The notes under the pieces were generated by a model. That model worked only from the letters and a program-made list of their open reading frames with translations. It was not told where the DNA came from and did no database searches. Below are positions 12,413 to 23,205 of a stretch of DNA of 64,000 nt, piece after piece. The first letter of the stretch is position 1. The number at the start of each line of letters is the position of its first letter. The position numbers and the translations under genes are program-made. Origin of the DNA: Malachius bipustulatus. Lineage: Eukaryota > Arthropoda > Insecta > Coleoptera > Melyridae. Location of the stretch: positions 38,714,929 to 38,778,928 of the forward strand of contig OU342635.1 in assembly GCA_910589415.1 (NCBI GenBank), given 5' to 3'.

Positions 12413-13268
12413 TGGCTGTTAGTCTTGGAGCTCTAACGCTGGTTAGAAAAAATTAGCCCCCTAAAGCAATTCCTAATCGTAGGTACCTTTATCTTTCGTT
12501 CGAGTATTAATTTAAAAATTAAAGAATTATCTTAGACAACATAGCGGTTTCGGTAGGAGGAAAAAGGAAGGGCTGTGGACTGTCCCTGACACAAAGCCAT
12601 TATGATGAATAGCAAAATAATTCCTCTCTAAGCCTTAGGTCCACTTGTGACGGTAAAATGGTATTTGAGATCAATTTTGAGAAATCGTTTTTTTTTAGTA
12701 AAGTTATATTGATCCTGGTGAAACGTGGTTTAATTCAAGTTGATTTATGTGAAAATAGTATTGTTAAAAGATTTACACTTCGATAAATAAAATTATATGG
12801 GATATAAAACACTAGAAGATGTGAAACGTTCCAATTAATTATCGTTACAGTGAGTAATTAGGATGAATGAACATTAACATTTATAACTTATAAATAAAAC
12901 AACACTGCAAATAACTACCTAACCTTGTTTAAAGATAAATTTCAGGAGAAACTGAGAGAATGTTATAGTTCAAATTAGAGTAATAAAAATTGAGCCCTTG
13001 TATAAATAACTTCTTATAACAATAGAAATCCAACAACAGGTTTAAGTAGTCCAGTTATGTTTCCGAAGATCAACTTCATTGCGTCAAACACATTTTCAGA
13101 GCTAATACAAGAAATAACCTTGTTGTACTACTATCATTGCACAGCTTTCTTAACTAATTCCGGCACTCCTAAAGAACACGATCATAATGGACACAGAAAA
13201 TCAATAGGAACTTTTCCAGGAAATCGATATATCACTAGAGCTACTTTCTAATTAATGAGAATACTTAC
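12413..13268. other. Intergenic or intron of the Osiris-like gene
   Basis: This lies downstream, on the minus strand, of the spliced exon that ends at 13269. It would be the start of that gene's intron. I found no second Osiris exon (hydrophobic segment with GKA core) here or further left. Confidence 0.4.
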
Positions 13269-13869
13269 TAATCTTTTTGAATAGTATTCGAGGCTCGGAT
13301 GAATTAGATTCGGGGATAATATCCATCTTGACAATACCGCCATCATCTCCTAGTGATCTTGGTGATAGTTTCAGTTTTGCACCCTCAAAGAACGTTTCCG
13401 GGAGTTTCACCTCCAAATCATGACTTGATAAATAATCCATTGTTTTATTCTGTAATTCCAAGAGGATCTTCTCAAGATGAGTAATTTCTTCCCTTTCATC
13501 TTCTTCAACAGGAGAATCCTCATCATCTTGATTATTTAATGTTTGATTAGATCGATGAAGCGCAATACCTGTATAATTACTGACGTCATGAACGAAAGTA
13601 TTAAGTATGTCTGTTACATTTATATATAAATCATCCGATAATACCGGGTTCAATTCGAAATAATCGAGGGCACTGTTAGTTAAGCACTCCAAAGTATCAT
13701 TTTTGCATTCATTTAAAAGAGACGTCCAGGAATTATGTTCTATCTCTTCGGTAGTATCGGGCGTTGCTGCCTGTGTTCCATTAAAAGGTTTCGAAGCCAA
13801 AGCACTGATAAAAGTAAAGGTATAAAAAAGGAGAAGCACCCCTAATGTTCGATAGATAATCAGAGGCAT
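13269..13869 (-). CDS. Osiris-family (DUF1676) gene, first coding exon
   Basis: The ATG at 13869 opens about 200 residues. Residues 1-25 are a clear signal peptide. A Cys pair (C55, C62) sits in NECKNDTLECL, followed by an acidic stretch (DDEDSPVEEDER). A charged helical part (LEKILLELQNKTMDYLSSH) leads to LPETFFEGAKLKL, SPRSLGDDGG and KMDIIPE, the block that normally precedes the hydrophobic segment in Osiris proteins. The frame would stop nine codons later, but a consensus donor GTAAGTAT begins at 13268 (phase 1), so the exon most likely splices to a membrane-segment exon. That exon is not visible in the 13 kb to the left. Osiris proteins are insect-specific membrane proteins of secretory and endosomal compartments in cuticle-producing cells. 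This one differs from the others here in lacking a Gly-rich linker. It could be a cut-off gene or one with a very long intron. Confidence 0.72.
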
Positions 13870-15241
13870 GGTTTGCTGGAGACATCAAGCACCATCGAAC
13901 ACTTCATATCGCGGTCGATCGACTATCATTTGTCACATGTGATTAAACTGGACCATGAGATCGGCTCCACGTCTCTTTCACCGGCTAATAAACCGCTCGG
14001 CCAGGTACCAGTACCACGCGTATGTAAGCACTAAAGCCGCGACGTGAATGTTTATCATTTCTCGGCCCACTTTTAAGGATCCCCTCTTTTCTAGACGGGA
14101 AGTAAGTATATCGACAAGGTGTTGTCAGCGATTTTGTTGATGGCTCCGTTCAGTTTCACTAATTGTGTTCCAGATGATGGGAATGTTTAAAACGCGCGGC
14201 AAAATATTGCGGCTTTATTACGAGAATTTTATTAATCGATGCACGGTTCTTTAGGTTGAATAACGGTTTTGGACGCGTGGTCACTTTCTAAAAAGCCGGC
14301 TTCGCTTGGCTCACTGAGCCAGGCTGGATTTTACGTATCAGTTACAAATTTTGACTCACCGATTTTCACATGTCCAAAAACGAATAGATTTGGAGCAGGA
14401 TATGTGACAAGATTTTTAGTCATCATCGCCCATTCCATAAACATACCTACCTATTTCCAGTTTTAGAGAAATAAAAAACACTATTGTTATTTTTTTTTCA
14501 AGTAGGTATATCTACACAATAACCTCTCAAATGGTCGTAAACTTTAAAGACCTAATAGTTTTCTGCAATTAGTTACCATAGAAGGACATTAAAAGATCAC
14601 TAGAGGTAAGGCAGCCTAATAAAGCTCTCGACTAACGATTCTAATAACACCTTCAGGATACATACAAATCAACTTATCCCAATCAAATTTACGTTCTTAC
14701 ACCTACTATAGGACTAGTATACCTTAACAAATACCATGATACCATGATTCCACCTGAGCATGAAATATTTACTCGAATGAGACAATAGAGACTCTTCCAA
14801 GAGCTCATTACATCCAAATACCTGTTCATGGGAAGTAAAAAGTTAAAGCATCTCTCTACTTAGTGTTGAACACACTTATTGACCCTCTGATCTCAGTGAA
14901 GTAATAAGCAGACCTTCATGTCTTTTCTGTCGCCAGGGGAATTCCAAACAACCAACACCTAGCAAATTCTGTTTTGATCTTTGATCTGATTAGAACTTAT
15001 TAAAGAGGTTCCTAGAATATTACCTACACTTGAATATTTATCCAAAATTGGCCCCAGAAATCATATAATAAGAATAATCCAAAATAACATCCGTTGTTGT
15101 CACTACTTCACTCCGAAGTTCATAAAAGTAAAACACTTTCAAACCGGTTACCTATTGACATTGAGGAAAAGATAGCTTTCAAGCACAGACGACGAAATTT
15201 AAGTAATGGTACACAACACGGCCTCCTCAATAGACAAGAAA
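13870..15241. other. Upstream region of the Osiris-like exon; no other gene
   Basis: The first ~200 bp upstream of the ATG contain an E-box-like palindrome 'tcacatgtga' (13933-13942), but I see no TATA box at a typical distance, unlike the other Osiris genes in the window. The rest is AT-rich with no supported gene. Confidence 0.4.
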
Positions 15242-15572
15242 GATTAAATTAGATTAGATTTATCCTGAGTGGGCCATTATGACACCTCCACTGCGACCGA
15301 AGGCTTATTGTAGCTCACATCTTATAGTGCTACACAACTCCATCAAGTCAGTCTCTTTGAGGAAGCTGATCATCTTGACTATTGGTAATATATTCATGTC
15401 CTCCAGTGTGAGGAAGTCTCTCCCGAAGGTTTGTAATTTGTTTCTTCCCAAAGCGGGAGACTCGCATATGATGCGTTTTATTGTTCATAAGCACAGGCGG
15501 CATTCAGCGCTGTTCGCTAAACCCATCCTGTGATGATAATCGTTCAGCTTGCAGTGTCCAGTATATAGGGTC
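15242..15572 (-). pseudogene. 3' end of a Loa-type LINE (C-terminal zinc knuckle)
   Basis: On the minus strand the sequence reads TGHCKLNDYHHRMGL then SAECRLC. After a short damaged stretch come PALGRNKLQTFGRDFLT and LPIVKMISFLKE. This is the C-terminal Cys/His region that follows RNase H in Loa/R1-like LINEs. The 3' UTR ends in a short 'gattaaattagatta'-type tail near 15242. The matching upstream part of the same element is at 16807-17920. The two halves are separated by a plus-strand LINE and a MITE. Confidence 0.7.
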
Positions 15573-16524
15573 GCAAAAAATCTAGGTATAATATTTGATT
15601 GCAGACTTAGATTCAATGAACATGTTAATCTAGTGATAAAAAAATCATATTTGGTGTTGAGACACCTTTATAGGAATCGCCATTTTCTTAGCCTGTCTCT
15701 GCGTAGAATTCTTTGTGAGACACTGGTTTTATCAATCCTTAACTACGGCTTGGTTCTGTACTATCCCTGCTTGGATTACATGTCAAAATATAGACTGCAA
15801 AAAATACAAAACGCTTGCTGCAGATTTACTTACAGCTTGAGAAAATACGACCACGTTTCAAACAAAATAAATGAACTGCAGTGGCTTAGGGTTGAGAATC
15901 TTTTCAAGCTTCATATGTCGGTGATGGTCTTCCGCATATTATCATCCTCCTCGCCATCGTATTTAAGGGAGAAGTTAGTTTTTCGCGGAGAGGTACATAG
16001 TGTGCATATTAGACATCGTCTTACACTTATGTTGCCTAAATTTAGTTCAGCCATGTTTCGTCGTTCCTTCACATTTAACGCTGTACTTGTCTATAATGAA
16101 GTTCCTTTGGATGTTAAAATGAGGTCACTAAGTTATTTTAGAAATCACGTAAAGTTATCATTACTAGTTAAGCAGGGAAGTTCATAATATTGTTACATAG
16201 TGGCCATTAAGTAAATTTGTTATTTGTGTTTTCGTATGTATACACCATATTTGTTAATATTTGTGTTTTGCATTAATTTGGTTGTTTGTTTTGGGGTCTT
16301 TTTTAAGGGAGTGTGGGGGAGGGGGCTGTGGGATTTTTTTTTCTCTGATTTAGATTAGTGTAGTATTAGTTGTTGTATTATTATCGTAATGTTAGTTATT
16401 AATTATAGGTGTAGGTATATCATAGTTTTAGAATAGAGGAGGTTAAGTAGAATAGCTTATGCTAGACTTCGCCTCCTGCATAGTAATAGGTATTGTATAT
16501 CACAATGCTTAGTAATAAATGCTC

Positions 16525-16560
<36 letters not shown>
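15573..16560 (+). mobile_element. 5'-truncated CR1/Jockey-like LINE with (ATT)n tail
   Basis: An open frame up to 16187 encodes about 205 residues of a LINE thumb and C-terminal region, starting in the 'NLGIIFDCRLRFNEHV' block and continuing LRHLYRNRH, LVLSILNYGLVLYYP and RLQKIQNACCRF. That is the order found downstream of the YADD motif in Jockey/CR1-like RTs. RT motifs 0-5 are absent, so insertion was 5'-truncated. A 3' UTR of about 330 bp follows, ending '...aaatgctctttatt' and an (ATT)n tail at about 16530-16560. It splits the minus-strand Loa-type LINE. The long open frame suggests a fairly recent insertion. Confidence 0.75.
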
Positions 16561-16562
<2 letters not shown>

Positions 16563-16595
16563 GGCCTATTAATAATTAAGGCCTTCAGTTCTTTC

Positions 16596-16806
16596 CTGTT
16601 AAGTTCAAATAGTTCTTTGGTATTTTTTTTCGTCGTGCCCTGTATTAGAAGTATTAGGTAGTAGAACTTCCCTCTCAGTCTAGTTGCAACTGGACTGAGA
16701 GGGAAGTCCTCCAGCACTGACAAAACTTACCTAAATTGGACAATTCGAAGGCTTTTATACAGGGCACGACGAAAAAAATTACCAAAGAATTATTTGAACT
16801 TAACAG
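16596..16806. mobile_element. 211-bp palindromic MITE
   Basis: Inverted arms of about 55 bp: 'ctgttaagttcaaatagttc' with 'cgtcgtgccctgta' inward at the left, and 'tacagggcacgacg' followed by 'gaacttaacag' at the right. A second inner palindrome lies at about 16667-16706 ('cttccctctcag' / 'ctgagagggaag'). It is inserted in the RNase H part of the minus-strand Loa-type LINE. Confidence 0.7.
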
Positions 16807-17920
16807 TTGTGTTGTTTTAGCAATATTCGGTGGTATGCGAAATGCTGGTTCTGGTCTAAAAACTCCAAGTTTGGGCCCCTTTCCTGGCCAGAGAGTCCAC
16901 AAGTTCATTCTCTCCATATCCAGCGTGGCACAAAATCCAGATCAAAGTTACTTCCTTGCTTCTTGCTAGGGCATTCAAAGTTAACTGACAATTGCAGACC
17001 AACTTGAAATTGCAGTGGCTGGGTACTGATGGCTTTTTGAGCGGCTTAGCTGTCTGAAAAATTTCTTCATTGATCTACGTTGACAGTGAATCTTTTGTTG
17101 AGTCGGCTCAGAGATCTATGGTATACATTTCGGCCTAAAAAGTTGTTACGTGAAGACCTAAGCTCGAGAAGACTTTCTCTTTCGAGCAAGCGCTACACGC
17201 TTCAGCTCCAGTTCATGTGGATGTTTTAGATACATCGATGGAACCTCTGAAATCTGCTGTTGTGAATTAGTTTCTGTTGTCCTCCCACACGTCTCTTCCG
17301 GGTAGAAGGACCTTATCTGTAGCATTCTATATGTAGTCCATCTGACCTCTATCTCCAAATTGATATGGAGAGATGGTAAGTCGAGTAGAATTCCCATAGC
17401 CGTCGGACTGCTGGTAATAGCACCAGAAAACGTCAGACAAGCTTATCTCTGTAGGCTGAAGAGCTTTGTTTTGCCATTACTTGTTGGCCTTTTGACCACA
17501 AGTAGTACTGCTATACGCAATCATATGACCGTTGCGTGAAGCCAGTATATTTGATTAGTTCCAATTCCGCATGTTTTGCTTTTACACGCCCACAAGAAGA
17601 GTTTGGATCTGTGTACAACTTTCACCAGATGGGAGTTCCAAGTAAACTTTCTATCCAGGAAAACGCCTAGGTACTTAAGCTTTCTATGTAAACGGAATGG
17701 TTTCTCCCAGAAGGGTATGGGACGTTAAAGTGCACCTTCTCTGTCTGGCAAATTGTACTATGGCAGTTTTGCGAGGGTTGATTGACATATATATGTGTTC
17801 CCTCTCGCACCACTGATAAGCTACGTCGAGTAATTTCTGAAGGACCCTAGAAATGGTCGCCTCAGCTCTTTCTTTGATCTGAATGACCTCAGCATATGGC
17901 TGGACGTCGACACTCACACA
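16807..17920 (-). pseudogene. Degenerate Loa-type LINE ORF2 (RT end and RNase H)
   Basis: Reading from 17917 downward with frameshifts: LLDVAYQWCEREHIYM, INPRKTAIVQFARQR and LLGETIPF (RT domains just after YADD); then in another frame HRKLKYLGVFLDRKFTWN; KSKTCGIGTNQIYWLHATVI; FSGAITSSPTAMGILLDLPS. Near 16850-16930 is an RNase H end with GNELVDSLARKG-like and RPEPAFRIP words. This order (KYLGV..LD..LTW, then GAI..TPTA, then RNase H) is typical of the Loa group. Its C-terminal end continues at 15572-15242 beyond two insertions. Confidence 0.7.
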
Positions 17921-20396
17921 TAGATAAGAAAGGACTCAACAACACAAAATTTAACTGACTGCAACCGAGTGTACAGAGTACTCAATCTGAAAAGCCACAG
18001 AAAAGTCGAGTTTTTATGGGTCTAGGTATGCTGTGAAAGTAAGTTGGTGTGTAAAAATGCTAGTCTACCCTCCATTTAGACTAATGGAAAGACCTGGGGA
18101 GGACATGTCCTGGTAGATGATTCCAAAGCATAGCAGCTCTAGAGAGGGCGGTGCCTCTCGTAGACTCAAATGTAGACAAAAACTTACTCAGAAGTCAAAT
18201 TATCTATTGAAAGACTCTTTCAGCTGCTTTAACAGATTTCAGGGATAGAATTGACCCATTAATGTATTAAAATTAACCCATGAAGCTAAACAGTTTAAAG
18301 CAATTCTAGAAATAATTGAAATAAATTGAGCTGGCTTGAATTCTCAAGATCTTTATTCACTGTGCAGGTGAAGTTTAAGCGAAATGAAGTATTGGTAGGT
18401 AGAATTGCATCGACGAAAATTAACTGGTAATGAAACAATTTGTACTTTATCAAGATATTTTCTTTTTGCTTTGAAATCTTGCCACAGTGAAAACTTGAAA
18501 ACTTCATCACAGTAAAAATAGATAATAATCACTCTAATATATCTTCTCAATCTACACTGTATTTGATGTTTTCGAGATCGATGATTAAACTGATACTGAA
18601 TGAAAAAATCAATGATTGTTTCGTCATATAACAATGAAAATCGTGACTTACTTCAGCACAATCACTTCCTTTCTCTGGTAGCTGTTCCAGTTCGGCTTCT
18701 CTTTTGACCGTCCATCATAGATGAACTTGAATGATATAATAATAATAATTGTTATGGAAATTCTTTCGAGAAACCTCTTGCCGAGTACTTGAATGAAAAA
18801 TTGAGATTAGCTCAATTCAACTACTTATAAATGAATGAACATCTAATTCCTCTCGCTCTCCGGAAAACGACAATAATGTATCTTCACTTTTTGAGCTATT
18901 GATCCAGGACGAAAATATTGCTCGGATAACCTTGACGAGGACAAAGTTAGGTATATCCATCTACATCCATTATTTTTTTATTAATTTTTTATCTATTATG
19001 TTTAATAGGCAAAGTGATATCATTATAATGCTCTAGAATACAAAGAAATACTGAGATATGGGAACGTATATTTCACCTACATAAAAAAGGTCAAGGAACT
19101 TCTTGACTGCAGGTGCAGGTGCATTTCGAATGAAGATTATCTAAATCATAAGCGTAGTAAAGTGACCTTTTCAAGGCTGAAACAGACAGCAATCACAAAT
19201 ATGTGGCGCATATCTAGCATTAGTAGCATCAGTAAATATAAAACTCCGGTCAATATTAGTTACTTTTCAACGAAATAAGTCGAGATTATCGAGTTTTTAA
19301 TTCTTGAAGAATTCGAAGGAATTAAAGATTTAAGACTTATTTTTTTAAGATTAGGAACTTAACATTCATCACGATTCCAATAATAATATGCTCACAATTA
19401 AAATATTACAATTTGTTTACAAAAAAGGCTTAAAAAATAAGTGGAACAAGCAGAAAGGTAATTATTGAAAGTTCAGGACCGGTATCATAGTAAACTTTAA
19501 AGTCACTTTAGCTTAAAGTCACTTAATCAAATCATTTAAATCAAAATCCGTGAGTATTGGCAACTACGCACTTCAATGGTCATCGTTGAAAAAAAAAGCT
19601 GTAAATGCTTCTTGAAGTTTAAAGTGCGTATTGAAATTCCCTTAAGAAGACGCTAGGGGCGGTGAGTCACATTTCCGGCGCGTCTAAAACTTAGGTTTTC
19701 AGGCCACTAATACTGACTTGTTTAGATTTTTTTTTAAATAATGTAAATGAAACCAACCAACAGGTAGGTACTTAATGATTTTATTTGAATAATAATAAGT
19801 TAATAATAATTAATCCAAAATAAAGGTACCAGTCCCCAAGAACAGCGGCTGTGTTAACAATACAGTATACCCACAATATGTACTAATCTGGTTTAACGTT
19901 ATTAGATTCGAGTTCGTGAGAATTAATTAATTTATACAAATTATTCAATTCTCTTACTGAAAGATGATAGACTTATCTGTTTCTTTGAGAAGGAACTCTA
20001 CTGGTCGCTGCAGTTCAGATCGTTCAGTAGTTATTCTCGATGATGGCAATAGTTAATTTTGATATCTCTCAGAGGTCGTTGTCCTTCTAGTTACCAATGG
20101 CAGAAAATGGCGAGATTTAAATCAGGAGAGAACAACCAACATAAAGAAAACGGAAAATAAACCAAATTCCTATTATAGACCAGAAAAAATGAACGGAAAA
20201 ACGAAAAACCCTGCAAAAGAATAAAGAAACTTTTGTTCGATTCTTACAATTTTTCGACATGCATTGCGGATTTTTTTTCTTTCTAAAAAACGCAGTATCT
20301 TAGATACGTAAAATTATCAAGAAAAAAAAGCTGTATTTTTATCTAATGTTTAACCGGAAAAAAATATAATAGTTGTGAACACGTCAGTGACGTACA
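17921..20396. other. Intergenic, no gene seen
   Basis: Positions 17921-18200 have a composition like decayed retroelement DNA, but no motif can be named. The open frames at 18295-18634 (minus) show nothing recognisable. The rest is AT-rich, without a supported element boundary. Confidence 0.4.
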
Positions 20397-21431
20397 TACA
20401 GGGTGCACCATGTATCCTTCTCTATATTGCTATCACGGTGTAAGATATCTTACACCGTGATTGCTATCTCCTGAACGCTAAGAGATACAGGGTCGGTTAA
20501 ATTAGAGAAAAGATGTGCAGTTTTGTAGTCATCTCGAATTCGTCAAAACATGACAGATATCTGTGACCGTTCCTGAAATATCCTGAAAAAACTGAAAAAT
20601 CGAGATTTCTTATTTTCGTCATATCTTTTTTATTATTGAAAATTAATAAATAATTTTTCGTAGGCTTACATAAGCCGTTATGAGCTATTTATCTGACATT
20701 TCAAAAATTTTCAAGGCGTACTAGATCTAAGTGTTTTCACAGTCAACTTTCGTTTTTCTCACGGCCGCCATATTATTTTTTTATGTCGTTTGATATGAAA
20801 AAAATAATGGAAACCAAAAATTAATAAATTCAAAATTTTTTTTTTTTTTTTATTCTTTTTTCAAAGAAAAACAAAGAAAAATCGTCCAAAAAACGTCAAC
20901 ATTTGTAAATTACGCCGAAATAGTGCTTGCCTTATGGTTTTTTAATTTATTTATGAAATTCGGTCTTAAAAGTTGTCTTTTTTGTAAAGAAAAAAGAAGG
21001 TTAAATTTTTTTTTTTAATTTTTTGAAGTTTAACAATTTTTAGTTTTTATGATTTTTTTTATACCGAACAACATAAAAAAACAATATGGTGGCCATAAAA
21101 AAAAACGAAAGTTGACTATGAAAATTCTGGGATCTAGTCGGCTTTGAAAATTTTTGAAATGTCAGATGGATAGCTCTTGCCGACTTATGTAAGCCCACAA
21201 AAAATTATTCATTAATCTTCAATAATAAAAAAGATATGGAAATAATAAGAAATCTCGATTTTTCAGTTTTTTCAGGATATTTCAGGAACGGTCACAGATA
21301 TCTTGTATGTCTCGACGGAATCAAGATGGCCACAGAATTGCGCTTCTTTTGACTTTTTTAACCGACCCTGTATCTGTTAGCGTTAGGAGATATAGAGCAA
21401 TATAGAGAAGGATACATGGTGCACCCTGTAT
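20397..21431. mobile_element. 1-kb palindromic foldback, CAGGGTG ends
   Basis: Left 'tacagggtgcaccatgtatc' is mirrored by right 'gatacatggtgcaccctgta'. An inner boundary follows in both arms: 'gagatacagggtcggttaaa' and its mirror 'ttaaccgaccctgtatc'. The arms of about 300-350 bp are largely complementary; the middle is T/A-rich. A related, shorter copy lies at 60430-61201. The left arm carries a small palindromic insertion that the right arm lacks (20435-20459). Confidence 0.85.
20435..20459. mobile_element. 25-bp palindromic insertion with 9-bp direct repeats
   Basis: The sequence from 20432 to 20461 is a perfect 30-bp palindrome centred on 'gatatc'. It is bounded by two copies of 'attgctatc' (20426-20434 and 20460-20468). 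The mirror position in the right arm (about 21395-21405) has neither the palindrome nor the second repeat. It therefore looks like an insertion with a 9-bp target duplication, far smaller than any standard MITE. Confidence 0.6.
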
Positions 21432-22969
21432 AATTTATCAATAATATTTTTATGAGACGCCAAATAGGGCAATGACGCCCTACCCCTCCGAGGGACACTA
21501 TCAGAAGCTAAATTTCAACAAAATTAAAATTGGTAAAAGTATCTTTGAGATATTAATAAAAAAAAGTAATTTTTCAAAAAATGCCATGTCCTATATTCAC
21601 AGCTAAGAGCAAAATATTAGTTCGTTCCAATTTCTATATCTTTTAATTACTAATTAAATAAGTACTAAAAGTGAAATTATACATAAAAAATATCAGTTCT
21701 ACATTATTTACCTAATTCAAGCCTGATTAAATGTAATAATAATTGACTCTAATATCAAACAAATTTAAACTTTGAATTAATAATAATAATTAATAAGTCA
21801 TGATTGACTAATTAGTATTTATACAAAAAAAAAACTAATGAATTTAATGAATCATTAGTTTCCACAAATCATTACCTCTATTTATGAATCCGAGTAAAGA
21901 CACTGTTAATTACTATAAATCACCTGATGCCTCATTACGACTAATTATAATATTGAAAGAGCGACTACTTTATACGAAAAATTACCAAAAGTGGCTTCAG
22001 TATTACAAGAAGTTTCCAATCTGGTGCCAGAGAAGCGGTTTCACCTGATTATTCGAGTGCATCATTGATTGAATGCACCATCAAGTGCAGTATCGTCGAC
22101 ACCATTGCACCTTGAGTATACTACTTAGTGACCATGAACTATCTGGGTCAACTAGTATTACATGTTCTAGTATCTAGTAGATTACGTGAAGAGAAAAAAG
22201 TATCCTTTTTTTTTGCTTCCGCAATATGGTTATACATATTTTCCCCATTAGCCTTTAAAAGCCAATTATGTATTGGTTTAAAGTAGTAGGAGTAGGTATG
22301 AGGGAAATGTATAAAAAATGGATGTGTAAAACACTTAAAAAATTATCAGCGGAAAGGTATAAACGTATAATTTGCAAGAAAAACTAATGTTTCCTGCTTT
22401 TATTTGGTAACACGTAAATAAGGGAAGCTTTCTTTATCTTTAAGTACATATAGGTAGGTACTTAGATTTAAAAACAACTAAACATGTCACATCTAGCACC
22501 TACTTGGTACTAACTTGAGAGCTATGTTTGCAGGAAACCGTAACGTAGAAAACAATATCATTGTTCAAATACTTATTAATAATTTCAGCAAACACTAACC
22601 ATATCGGTCAAGTTAGTTTATTATTTATGCTTTTCATAAATAAAATAGAACACCGGAATTGAAATAACAAGCTCATTATTTCTGAAAATGTGTCAACCAA
22701 TTATAATCAGGTAGACAGGTAGGTACAATAAAATTATGGTTTTTCTGATTAAAGACAGTACGACAGAAGAAAGTACCATTACTGTGAAGTAACCGTTGCG
22801 AAGTGCCTAGGTAGATTATAAAAAGTTGCGGATTATTTTTATTATCAAATTTCGGTATGAAACAAAATTTCCTAAATTTACGTCAAATTTACGTTCATTA
22901 AAATTGACTTGCATTTTTTCTATAGGTAACTGACAGGAATATTATAAAAAGTAATAAAAAGCCATAAAA
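21432..22969. other. Intergenic, no gene seen
   Basis: No supported coding, RNA or repeat feature. Very AT-rich. Confidence 0.45.
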
Positions 22970-23205
22970 TAGTTATTTTCATTCTCCCCTTTACGAAAGT
23001 GTAACTTTCTGTCTTGATAAGACAACCGAAAGCGAAAGTGAAACATCCTAGGTGATAGGTTGCTAGGTGGTTGCTATCTATGAAAAACTTTCGTGACCTG
23101 GACAAAAAAGTAGAAATGTCAGTATGATTAACGTTTATTTAGATGGAAAATTAAATGTAAAACTACAATAAAAAATTCCTAAATAGTAAATCTTTCTGGA
23201 ACATA
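22970..23205. repeat. Left arm of composite foldback
   Basis: This stretch ('cattctcccctttacgaaag' onward to 'aaatctttctggaacataca') is the reverse complement of 33245-33455, 10 kb away. The arms bracket the 352-bp tandem repeats and a nested LTR retrotransposon. A gap-like extra 'aaaaaattcctaaata' is present only on this side. Confidence 0.75.
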
